Part shown: positions 27,690-35,071 of the stretch, piece by piece
How the letters are laid out: each line of letters begins with the position of its first letter
Position numbering within the stretch: the stretch's first letter is position 1
From: Devosia rhodophyticola
Lineage (GTDB): Bacteria > Pseudomonadota > Alphaproteobacteria > Rhizobiales > Devosiaceae
Assembly: GCF_028816475.1 (NCBI RefSeq)
Contig: NZ_CP118247.1
Span: forward strand, 2,410,001-2,474,000
Reading direction: 5' to 3'
DNA: 64,000 nucleotides
Translations under genes and position numbers: made by a program
Notes under the pieces: generated by a model
Seen by the model: the letters and a program-made list of their open reading frames with translations, nothing else
Told to the model about the DNA's origin: nothing
Database searches by the model: none

Positions 27690-27714
27690 GGAACTTTTTT
27701 GTCGGCAGATCATT
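27690..27714 (+). promoter_or_regulatory. Near-consensus EcfG-type promoter for nepR-ecfG
   Basis: Plus strand GGAAC (27690-27694), sixteen bases, then CATT (27711-27714) in place of CGTT. It is back to back with the phyR promoter and 36 bases before the first nepR start codon, so it is the natural candidate for autoregulation of the sigma factor operon. Confidence 0.6.
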
Positions 27715-27750
27715 GATTGAAGCGATCTTAGGCAAATTGGCGAACTTTGT

Positions 27751-27972
27751 ATGATGATAAAGGACAGCGTAGTGGGTGACCAGCGGACACGGATAGGCGA
27801 GGGGCAAACCGACGACGGTCTTGGACCAAACTCGGACATCGGGGCACGGCTGCGTGCGTTGTATGGTGCTGTTCAGGACGAGGGTGTGCCGGACCAGCTG
27901 CTGGACCTACTCGAGAAACTTGATAGCGCTGAAAAAACCCAGCGCGGCAAAGATGAGGCCTATGATGAGTAA
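27751..27972 (+). CDS. nepR: NepR, anti-sigma factor of EcfG
   Basis: A small acidic protein (73 residues from ATG 27751) whose core, IGARLRALYGAVQDEGVPDQLLDLLEKLD, is the two-helix NepR motif that binds EcfG in resting cells and PhyR-P under stress. The start is uncertain: ATG 27751 has no clear ribosome site, while an in-frame GTG at 27772 has AAAGGA seven bases upstream and would give 66 residues with the same core. The 3' end overlaps the ecfG start by eight bases. Confidence 0.93.
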   Translation: MMIKDSVVGDQRTRIGEGQTDDGLGPNSDIGARLRALYGAVQDEGVPDQLLDLLEKLDSAEKTQRGKDEAYDE

Positions 27973-28543
27973 AGGGGCCAATGACGAGCAGGCGCCTTCA
28001 TTCAAGCGAGAAATGTTAGCGACCCTGCCGAGCCTGCGTGCATTTGCTGTCTCTTTGACTGGCAAGCACGACAAGGCCGACGATCTGGTGCAAGACACGG
28101 TAATGAAAGCATGGGCCAAGCAGTCCAGTTTTGAAATGGGCACCAATATAAAAGCCTGGCTTTTCACCATCCTGCGCAATGAGTTTTACAGCCAGATGCG
28201 CAAGCGCGGCCGCGAAATTCAGGATAGCGATGGCGCATTTACTGAACGGCTTTCCGTGCACCCAGCCCAGTATGGTGCCATGGACATGCAGGATTTCAAG
28301 AATGCCCTGAGCCAGTTACCCGATGACCAGCGCGAAGCGATCATCCTTATCGGCGCATCGGGGTTTTCCTATGAGGATTCTGCGGCGATCTGCGAATGTG
28401 CGGTGGGCACGATGAAAAGTCGGGTCAGCCGGGCGCGTATCCGTCTACAGGAGATATTGCAGGTCGGCGGTCAGGCTGACTATGGACCTGATGCGGTCTC
28501 AACCCAGGTGACGACGACTACGCTTTCGCTTGGCAATCGCTAA
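27965..28543 (+). CDS. ecfG: EcfG, general stress sigma factor
   Basis: A 192-residue ECF sigma factor: region 2 is seen as LRAFAVSLTGKHDKADDLVQDTVMKAW with the TNIKAWLFTILRN block, and region 4 as LPDDQREAIILIGASGFSYEDSAAICECAVGTMKSRVSRARIRLQ. This is the EcfG (ECF15) pattern. ATG 27965, with GAGG just upstream, overlaps the end of nepR, so the anti-sigma and sigma factor are translationally coupled. The longer open frame from 27821 is nepR read in another frame and was removed. Confidence 0.96.
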   Translation: MSKGANDEQAPSFKREMLATLPSLRAFAVSLTGKHDKADDLVQDTVMKAWAKQSSFEMGTNIKAWLFTILRNEFYSQMRKRGREIQDSDGAFTERLSVHPAQYGAMDMQDFKNALSQLPDDQREAIILIGASGFSYEDSAAICECAVGTMKSRVSRARIRLQEILQVGGQADYGPDAVSTQVTTTTLSLGNR

Positions 28544-28662
28544 AAATATCCGCCAATCAAGCATCTGGCACTGGAAAGCCCGCCCAAAAGCGGTCACTAC
28601 TTGGTGCTAGCTGCCTGTAGTAATGCGGCACGAACAGTATCTATGGGGCCTAGATTAGCGCT

Positions 28663-30066
28663 ATGACTGAGGCCTCCGGCCCTACCGAAACAAAAATGGT
28701 TGCCGACCGGCTGCTGATGCGGCGGATTGCCATTCTGGCAAGTCTGGCGCTGGTATTTGTTGCGGGCTGTGCAGCGCTGCTGTTGGCGCAAGGCGTCGAC
28801 CGACAGCTCAAGGATGTGCAGCACACATTCGACATGCGCACAGCGGCGCGCGACATTTCCATTGCACTGGTGGACGCGGAAAGCGGCCAGTTGGGGTACG
28901 TGCTGACGCAGGACGAATCCTATTTGCTGCCATACGAAAAGACCGTTCACACCATTGATGAGCGATTGCTGGCGTTGCGGGAGATGGCAACGGGTGACGC
29001 GGAACAGAGCGCCCGCGTGGATAGGGTTGCCAAGGCGGTTCAGGGCAAAATAGCCGAAATGGCCTCAACGGTGGCTTTGGTGGCCAATAGTCATGAGGCG
29101 CTGGCCACATCGATCGTCAAGGGTGGCGGCGGTGCGCGGCTGATGGAGGATTTGCGCAATACGCTCAATGCCTTCATTGCTGAGGAGGACAAGAATCTTC
29201 TGATGCGTAACAGTGCGATAGCGGGGACGCGCCTATGGATCACGGTTGCGATTCTGGCGGCATTGGTGGGGGCGGTGGCGCTGACCTACGTGTTGTTCAA
29301 CCGGACCGAGCGACAGGTTTCGGCGCTGACGCGCAGCCAGAACGAACTCAACAGCCAACGTGAAGCGCTCGCTCTGCGGGTGTTGGAGCGCACCGCTGAA
29401 CTTGAAGAATCCCAGGCCCATGCGCAACGTGAGCGCGAACGGGTGGAAACTCTTTTGAAGGACACCAACCACCGGATCGGCAATTCGTTGGCCACTGTTT
29501 CCTCGCTTTTGGGCCTGCAGATGATGCGAAGCACATCCGACGAGGTCAAGAATGCACTGGAGGCGGCGCGATTGCGCGTGCATGCCATTGCCTCGTCGCA
29601 CCGCCGGTTGCGGCTGGGCGACGATCTGGAGACGACCCGGGCGGACGAGTTCTTGCATGCGGTCCTGGACGATCTGGAATCCACGCATGAGGGGACGGAC
29701 CCAGTCAGGTTCGTGCAAGATTTTGAAGATATTTCGATCAGTTCGCGCGACGCCACAACGCTGGGCATCATATTAGGCGAATTGGTGACCAATGCGCTTA
29801 AGCATGCCTTTCCCGAGGGTCGCAAGGGCACGATCAGCGTGAGGCTATTTCGAGACGAGGCAAAAATTGCCACGCTCGAGGTGAGTGACGACGGGATGGG
29901 GCCCAGCGAAAAGACCAATCTGGATGATGGCGGCCTCGGCTCGGTCATTGTTCGTCAATTGACCCAACAATTTGGCGGCAAGCCGGCATATGAGAAAAAC
30001 GAGTTGGGCGGATTGCGGGTCAGGGTGCCACTTCCCAAAATTGCGGCCGAGGCACCCACAGTTTAG
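28663..30066 (+). CDS. CHASE3 sensor histidine kinase of the HWE/HisKA_2 family
   Basis: A 467-residue membrane kinase: TM segment about 22-45, a CHASE3 periplasmic domain (TAARDISIALVDAESGQLGYVLT...), a second TM segment about 187-208, a coiled coil, then HisKA_2 with DTNHRIGNSLATVSSLLGLQ (His270) and an ATPase domain with LGELVTNALKHAFPEG. It directly follows nepR-ecfG (119-base gap), the place where other Hyphomicrobiales and sphingomonads keep a PhyR kinase, so it is the prime candidate for the main PhyR-activating sensor. I see no EcfG box in the gap before it. Confidence 0.9.
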   Translation: MTEASGPTETKMVADRLLMRRIAILASLALVFVAGCAALLLAQGVDRQLKDVQHTFDMRTAARDISIALVDAESGQLGYVLTQDESYLLPYEKTVHTIDERLLALREMATGDAEQSARVDRVAKAVQGKIAEMASTVALVANSHEALATSIVKGGGGARLMEDLRNTLNAFIAEEDKNLLMRNSAIAGTRLWITVAILAALVGAVALTYVLFNRTERQVSALTRSQNELNSQREALALRVLERTAELEESQAHAQRERERVETLLKDTNHRIGNSLATVSSLLGLQMMRSTSDEVKNALEAARLRVHAIASSHRRLRLGDDLETTRADEFLHAVLDDLESTHEGTDPVRFVQDFEDISISSRDATTLGIILGELVTNALKHAFPEGRKGTISVRLFRDEAKIATLEVSDDGMGPSEKTNLDDGGLGSVIVRQLTQQFGGKPAYEKNELGGLRVRVPLPKIAAEAPTV

Positions 30067-30138
30067 AACTGTTTGGCCGCTGGCGCGTTCATTCATTCGA
30101 TAGTGAGGTTATGAACCGCTAACCGACGGGGTGAGCTT

Positions 30139-31074
30139 TTGCGCTATGCGGCTATTCTGAACCGCGATGGTGGCACGTTGCGCACCATGGATCTGGACGC
30201 TTTCTGTACGAGGGCCGCGGCAATATTTGCTGGGCACGGCCACGAATTTTCCTGTCGTATTGTCGCGGGCCCCGAAATCGCCGATGCATTGGAGGCGGTG
30301 GTCAAGGATGACAATGTCGACGTTTTTTTGGCAGGTGGTGGGGATGGCACCATCTCAGCGGCAGCGGCAATCGCTTTTTCGAGCGGCAAGCCCTTGGCAG
30401 TGCTGCCTGCTGGCACCATGAATATGTTCGCGCGGGCACTTGGCTTGCCGCTGGACCTTGAAATGGCGCTTGAAGCGCTGGCGGGTGGGGCGGTCGGGCA
30501 GGTCGATATTGCAACGGCCAATGAACGCCCCTTTGTCTACCAGTTCGGTGTCGGTCTACATGCGCGGCTGGTGCGCATTCGAGAGACCATGACCTACAGT
30601 AGCCGGATCGGCAAAATTTTTGCCAGTGTTCGCGCCGTTGGTTCAACTGTCGCGCGACCACCGAACTTTGCGGTAGAAATTCACTGCGGTGGGTCGATTG
30701 ATAAACGACGTGCTTCGGGGATTGCGGTATCCAACAATTTGCTGGCTGAAGGCCATCTGCCGCACGCAGACGGGCTGAAGGACGGCGTGCTGGGCGTATA
30801 TGTTGCTGCTGCAATGAATACCTGGGCGTTAGTTAAACTGGCGTTTGATGTGTTGCGGGGACACTGGCGGGCAAGCCCAATGGTTTCGGAGAAAGTGTCG
30901 AACGAAGTGCGACTGTTGTTTCCGCGCCAACGCGGTTCGGCAAAGGCGGTCATCGACGGTGAGCTGATGAAGTTGCCACCCGAAGTGATATTGAAGCTGC
31001 ACCACAAGGCACTGCGCGTGATCCTGCCCAAGCCCGAAACCGCTGCTGGCCCAGGCCGAGTTGCGAAATTTTAA
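30139..31074 (+). CDS. Diacylglycerol/sphingosine kinase-family lipid kinase
   Basis: A 311-residue DAGK_cat protein: glycine-rich nucleotide-binding block FLAGGGDGTISAAAA, then the second conserved block LPAGTMNMFARALGLP, and the C-terminal YegS-like half. Such enzymes phosphorylate lipids such as diacylglycerol. The start is TTG with GGGGTGAG upstream, in good position. It is flanked on both sides by HWE kinases on the same strand, but nothing shows a functional link. Confidence 0.85.
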   Translation: MRYAAILNRDGGTLRTMDLDAFCTRAAAIFAGHGHEFSCRIVAGPEIADALEAVVKDDNVDVFLAGGGDGTISAAAAIAFSSGKPLAVLPAGTMNMFARALGLPLDLEMALEALAGGAVGQVDIATANERPFVYQFGVGLHARLVRIRETMTYSSRIGKIFASVRAVGSTVARPPNFAVEIHCGGSIDKRRASGIAVSNNLLAEGHLPHADGLKDGVLGVYVAAAMNTWALVKLAFDVLRGHWRASPMVSEKVSNEVRLLFPRQRGSAKAVIDGELMKLPPEVILKLHHKALRVILPKPETAAGPGRVAKF

Positions 31075-31169
31075 CGGGAATCTGCAACCATATCGGACCA
31101 GAAACGTTGGCGCGAATAGAATGCAACCCGAGTTTGCTTCGGGATCTATTTGATTTGACTGGATATTGA

Positions 31170-32684
31170 GTGAGAGAGCCTGACATTCCACTGCCTCACA
31201 CAGTTCTCGACGCGGTGGCAGACATTGAACGGCTGGACGTTCTTAACGCCCTCGAAGTCCTTCCGTCCCGAGCTGATCCAGATTTTGATCGCCTGACGCG
31301 ATTGGCCGCGCACATACTGGACTGCGAGTTCGGTCTGGTGACGCTGGTAGACAAAGACACGCAATTTTTTAAATCCTGTTTTGGCGTCGACAACCTTGAG
31401 CAAAGCCCGGTCGATGCCTCGTTCTGCGCCCACACGATTGCGGCGACGGGGCAGGACTATATGCTGGTTCCCGACCTGAGCGCTGATGAACGGTTTGCCA
31501 AAAACCCGTATGTGGTCAACGCACCGCATGTACGGTTTTACGTTGGCGCGCCGATCATTGTGCACGGGCAAAGGCTTGGGTCGCTGTGTGTTCTGGCAAC
31601 GACGCCGCGGCATGACATCAAACCCTCCCAGATTGACCAGCTGATTGACCTGGCTAACGTTGCTTCGACTTTGTTTTTGCTCAAAGACGAGGCGCGTGTG
31701 CGTGCCAAGACGTCCGCAGCGCTGATCCGGGAGGAATGGAGACATGCGCTGACGCTGGAGGCGGGCAAGGTTGGGAGTTGGGTCTGGGACGTGCCGAGCG
31801 GCGCGGTGACCTGCAACGAGACATTTCGGCATATGCACGGGCTGCCCGACAAAGGTGAGATCACCAACGAGCAGATAATCGAGGCGATCCATCCGCGTGA
31901 TCGCGAAACGATGAGGCAGGCGCTAGCAGCGGCATTTTCGGAGGGTGTGGACTATGAGACCGAAGCGCGGGCGCTGGAGACGGGCCGCTGGTTGATCATG
32001 CGCGGCCGCGTTTATCAGCGCGATGCACAGGGCACCCCGTTGACGCTGATGGGGGTCAGTCTTGACGTTACCGAAAACAAGAAAACCGCCCAACAAACAC
32101 ATCTGCTACTGCGCGAGCTCAACCACCGGGTCAAGAATACGCTGGCAATGATCCAATCCGTTGCGCGGCAGACCATTCGGCAAAACCCTGATCCGAAGGG
32201 GTTCATCAATGCGTTTTCGGGACGGTTGCGCACGATTTCAGAAGTGCATGTGCTGCTGGCGGATCGCGATTGGAGCGGGGTGCAGCTTTATGAAGTGATC
32301 GGGGGGCAGTTCGGGCCGGATTTCCTGATCAATCCGCGTCAGGCGCGGGTTGAAGGCGAAGACATTTTTCTGCCGGCCGACCATGCGTTGGGGCTGGGGC
32401 TGATCCTGCACGAGTTGACCACGAACGCCGGTAAATACGGGGCGTGGTCCGATGGAAGAGGGCAGGTAGAACTGACGTGGAGCGTGATTGAAGGCGCTGA
32501 CCGCGGCATTGATATGATCTGGACTGAACGCAACGGGCCCAAGGTCTCTACGCCCGAGGACAGCGGACTGGGGGTCAAGTTGATCGAGCGCAGCCTCGCC
32601 AAGATCTTGGATAGTCAGGTGACGCTGAAATTTGACCCCTCCGGGGTTTCGGCGCGGATATGGCTTCCGCTACCACCGGTTTAG
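31170..32684 (+). CDS. GAF-PAS sensor kinase of the HWE family
   Basis: A 504-residue soluble kinase: GAF domain (about 25-175, with CAHTIAATGQDYMLVPD and the FYVGAPI block), PAS domain (about 190-305), then HWE kinase with LRELNHRVKNTLAMIQSVARQTI (His319) and LILHELTTNAGKYGAWSDG. The GAF half resembles those of phytochrome-like and metabolite sensors, but lacks an obvious chromophore Cys context I could confirm. Start GTG 31170 has only a weak upstream site. It is the third HWE kinase in this 7-kb stress locus. Its stop codon overlaps the convergent membrane-protein gene. Confidence 0.85.
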   Translation: MREPDIPLPHTVLDAVADIERLDVLNALEVLPSRADPDFDRLTRLAAHILDCEFGLVTLVDKDTQFFKSCFGVDNLEQSPVDASFCAHTIAATGQDYMLVPDLSADERFAKNPYVVNAPHVRFYVGAPIIVHGQRLGSLCVLATTPRHDIKPSQIDQLIDLANVASTLFLLKDEARVRAKTSAALIREEWRHALTLEAGKVGSWVWDVPSGAVTCNETFRHMHGLPDKGEITNEQIIEAIHPRDRETMRQALAAAFSEGVDYETEARALETGRWLIMRGRVYQRDAQGTPLTLMGVSLDVTENKKTAQQTHLLLRELNHRVKNTLAMIQSVARQTIRQNPDPKGFINAFSGRLRTISEVHVLLADRDWSGVQLYEVIGGQFGPDFLINPRQARVEGEDIFLPADHALGLGLILHELTTNAGKYGAWSDGRGQVELTWSVIEGADRGIDMIWTERNGPKVSTPEDSGLGVKLIERSLAKILDSQVTLKFDPSGVSARIWLPLPPV

Positions 32685-33115
32685 TCGTCGTCATCGTTCC
32701 TGTCGCCGAGGATGAACATGGCGGCGACGGCGGCGAGGGGGAAGCCGATTTTTCGAGCGAGAGATGATCTAAGAAGCAAGGGCAGAGCCGAAATGGCAGC
32801 GCTGGTGATCAGGGCGCTTGATTCAGACGAGCGGCGGCGCTCGGCTTCCTGACGCTTGCGAGAACCTTGCCCGATGAGACTGCCAAGATAGACAGCCATT
32901 GCCAGAATAAGCGCGCCGCCCGAGATGGTGAGCGCCGCTGTCAGGGGGCTGAATTTATCAGCCAAAGCAATGTAGCCGGCTGCCAGCGCAAAGCCCAAGG
33001 CGATGGCGACAAACAGGCCAATCAGCACGCCCACGATCAGCGTGCGTTTTACATTGTCGGTCAGGGTTTCTAGCTGGATGCCCAAGAGGCCAGCCAGCGG
33101 GGCCAGGATTTGCAT
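32681..33115 (-). CDS. Holin-superfamily-III-like small membrane protein
   Basis: A 144-residue protein with two strong TM segments (about 26-50 and 57-80) and a third weak hydrophobic stretch near 118-135, ending in an acidic tail (DRNDDDD). The layout is that of the phage holin family / superfamily III proteins that are common in bacterial genomes next to DUF883 genes; there is no phage context here, so a role in the envelope stress response is more likely than lysis. It begins three bases after the DUF883 gene and is co-transcribed with it. Confidence 0.65.
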   Translation of the reverse strand: MQILAPLAGLLGIQLETLTDNVKRTLIVGVLIGLFVAIALGFALAAGYIALADKFSPLTAALTISGGALILAMAVYLGSLIGQGSRKRQEAERRRSSESSALITSAAISALPLLLRSSLARKIGFPLAAVAAMFILGDRNDDDD

Positions 33116-33118
33116 AGA

Positions 33119-33475
33119 TTATGACCGAGATAGCAGCGCCAGAATGAAGCCGATGCCAATAGCGCTGGCCACGGCCGTCAGGGGCTTGTCCCGGATAGTA
33201 TCCTTAAGCTGCTTTTCGATGTTGGTGGCCTGGTCCTGCACTTCTTCAACAACGTGCTGGCCCTGACGACGCAGTTGGGAATATTCGGCCTTGGCGGTAT
33301 GGCGGGCCTCGGAAACCTTGTCGCCACTGATGCGGGTGAGTGAGGTGGCGATTTCTTTTAGATCGGTCTGCAACTGGGTGATCTGATCTTCAAGATGCTG
33401 CTCGCGTTCGGTTGCATCAGTGCGAGCGCCCTTGGCTTTGGCTCGGCTGGTGGCGGGATCGGAGGTGGTGGCCAT
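33119..33475 (-). CDS. DUF883 (ElaB/YqjD-like) membrane-anchored protein
   Basis: A 118-residue protein: a charged coiled-coil N-terminal part (heptad-like EDQITQLQTDLKEIATSLTR), a central helix rich in Q and E, and a single C-terminal TM segment (about 97-115) with the RDKPL turn typical of DUF883. E. coli relatives ElaB and YqjD are stationary-phase inner-membrane proteins that can bind ribosomes. The start at 33475 has GGGAG six bases upstream; the longer frame was trimmed. First gene of a two-gene unit with the holin-like gene. Confidence 0.8.
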   Translation of the reverse strand: MATTSDPATSRAKAKGARTDATEREQHLEDQITQLQTDLKEIATSLTRISGDKVSEARHTAKAEYSQLRRQGQHVVEEVQDQATNIEKQLKDTIRDKPLTAVASAIGIGFILALLSRS

Positions 33476-33556
33476 CGGGGTCTCCCATTTTTTGAGGTTG
33501 GTGGCGAATAATCGAGTGGCGGCGGCTAGGCGCATCGCACAATCGAGATAAGAAAC

Positions 33557-33625
33557 TCACCCCGGCGCGCAGTGCACAGGCCGGGGTGAAAAGTGCGGGT
33601 TCAAAGTGGGGCGACCGTGAACCCG
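33557..33625. other. Two adjacent hairpins in the DUF3309-DUF883 gap
   Basis: Perfect inverted repeat TCACCCCGGC / GCCGGGGTGA (33557-33566, 33580-33589), and 6 bases further a second, GCGGGTTCA / TGAACCCGC (33595-33603, 33617-33625). On the minus strand the first stem is followed by the T-rich GTTTCTT. They probably end transcription of the upstream tiny-protein genes. No gene is visible in 33476-33687. Confidence 0.5.
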
Positions 33626-33687
33626 CGAGGCACTCAACCGTCTTGGCGGTTTATCGGCTCGCCGCCGAGCGTGCCTGTTTGTTGGAC

Positions 33688-33840
33688 CTATAGGCGGCCA
33701 AGCAGCATCAGGATCAACACGATAACCAAAATGGTGCCGAGGATGCCTGAGGGGAAATAGCCAAAGCCCCGCGAATAGCCCCAGGTTGGCAGGGCACCGA
33801 TCAACAGGAGGATCAGGATAATGATGATGATTGTCGTCAT
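33688..33840 (-). CDS. DUF3309 tiny membrane peptide
   Basis: A 50-residue peptide made of two hydrophobic helices around a turn with GALPTWGYSRGFGYFPSGILG, the recognisable DUF3309 signature. Such peptides are widespread in proteobacteria, often near stress genes, and have no known function. ATG 33840 has AAGGAA seven bases upstream. It follows another tiny membrane-protein gene by 38 bases and probably shares its EcfG-type promoter. Confidence 0.85.
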   Translation of the reverse strand: MTTIIIIILILLLIGALPTWGYSRGFGYFPSGILGTILVIVLILMLLGRL

Positions 33841-33878
33841 GACGCTATTCCTTATTATTGTTCGTTGAATTTTCGCTT

Positions 33879-34046
33879 TTAACCAATGACAAGCAGCATG
33901 GCAGTTGCGGCGCTCAGCAAAGCCAATGCGGGCACCAATCCCATCAGCAGATAGCCGTAGTGAATCTGGCCGTCATAACCCTGGATCATCGAGGTCATTG
34001 ATGGGCGGTTTGAAAGGGCAATCGAAGCGATGCGAGACTGGGTCAT
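33879..34046 (-). CDS. Unrecognised 55-residue membrane peptide behind an EcfG-type promoter
   Basis: Short polar N-terminus (TQSRIASIALSNRPSMTS), an aromatic stretch (QGYDGQIHYGY), and one C-terminal TM helix (about 34-54). I do not recognise a family. Support for a real gene is a GGAG ribosome site six bases before ATG 34046, a perfect GGAAC-N17-CGTT promoter upstream on the same strand and a conserved-type neighbour (DUF3309) 38 bases downstream. Confidence 0.6.
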   Translation of the reverse strand: MTQSRIASIALSNRPSMTSMIQGYDGQIHYGYLLMGLVPALALLSAATAMLLVIG

Positions 34047-34126
34047 CATTCTCTCCGCTGGCGCTTTTCCAGTTAAACCAAGCGTTGGTTGTTCATCAGG
34101 CCGCGCGTTGTTGCGCTTGCCAAATG

Positions 34127-34152
34127 AACGGCGAAGATATGATTTTGGTTCC
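34127..34152 (-). promoter_or_regulatory. EcfG-type promoter for the tiny membrane-protein genes
   Basis: Minus strand GGAAC (34152-34148), seventeen bases, CGTT (34130-34127): exact match to the EcfG consensus. It lies in the gap after the transglutaminase gene and about 80 bases before the 55-residue peptide. Confidence 0.7.
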
Positions 34153-34183
34153 CGACAAGTTTTATCAGATTATTGGGAAAACA

Positions 34184-35071
34184 CTATTCAAGCCGCAAAA
34201 CATCGACCGACTGGCTGGCTTCCTGGCTGCCGCTGGTCTTGAGAACGCCAACGATTGGGGCGATGTCGGCATAGTCGCGTCCGTGCCCGATGGTAATATG
34301 ATCGGGGCCAGCGAGCATGGCATTGGTTGGATCAAACTCGATCCAGCCAGCGGTGCGGCCGCACCAGACGCGCACCCAGGCGTGCATAGCGTCGGCCCCT
34401 TCGAGGCGCGGTTTGCCCGGCGGAGGATTGGTGCGCAGGAAGCCTGACACATAGCCAGCGGGAATGCCGAGGCTGCGCAGGCCCGAAATCATGACCTGTG
34501 AAAAGTCCTGGCAGACCCCCTTTTTCAGGGCAAAGGCTTCTGCTGGCGAGGTCTCAACGTCAGTGGCCTCGCTGTCATACGCGAAATCGGCGTTGATGGC
34601 ATTGCACAGCGTCATGGCTTTGGCAAACACCGAGGATGCTGGTGCCATGATCTGGCGGGCGTAGGTGGCGATTTCAGGATCGGACGGAATGCGGCGCGAG
34701 ACCGCCAGAAAATGGTGCGGGCTGTCTGGGGCAACTGACCAGATCTCGGCCATTTCGGTGCGGAGTTCGATGAGCGTCGGCGACAGATCGGCAGGAGGCA
34801 TGGTCTGTTCGACCATGACGCGGGCGGTCAGTTTGACGTCGAGGTACTCATGGGCGCCGGAATAGGCAATGGTGGTGACGCCATTGCCGAAAAAATCGGT
34901 GAAGGCGCTGGATTGCGTGGGTGGTGGATCACAGGTGAGGGACGCTGCAATGACGCGTTGCACGCCGGGGATGGAGCCGGGGCGGACGCGAATGAGGTGG
35001 CGGCCGCCCTGAACCGGGGAATCATATTCATAGTTCAGCTGCAGGCGAATATCGTAGAGCATGGCGGTCAT
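34184..35071 (-). CDS. Transglutaminase-like cysteine peptidase
   Basis: A 295-residue protein: N-terminal bacterial transglutaminase-like beta domain (YDIRLQLNYEYDSPV...), then a transglut_core domain with the complete Cys-His-Asp triad (Cys in KKGVCQDFSQ, His in MHAWVRVW, Asp in IEFDPTN). No signal peptide. These are thought to cut or form amide bonds. Its start overlaps the stop of the ATP-grasp/alpha-E gene by four bases, so it is the last gene of a three-gene unit with two transglutaminases flanking one ligase-type enzyme. Confidence 0.88.
   Translation of the reverse strand: MTAMLYDIRLQLNYEYDSPVQGGRHLIRVRPGSIPGVQRVIAASLTCDPPPTQSSAFTDFFGNGVTTIAYSGAHEYLDVKLTARVMVEQTMPPADLSPTLIELRTEMAEIWSVAPDSPHHFLAVSRRIPSDPEIATYARQIMAPASSVFAKAMTLCNAINADFAYDSEATDVETSPAEAFALKKGVCQDFSQVMISGLRSLGIPAGYVSGFLRTNPPPGKPRLEGADAMHAWVRVWCGRTAGWIEFDPTNAMLAGPDHITIGHGRDYADIAPIVGVLKTSGSQEASQSVDVLRLE

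Noticed and set aside
32681..33115. Reading the holin-like protein as a prophage remnant
   Set aside because: No other phage gene is present, and the pairing with DUF883 is a normal chromosomal arrangement.
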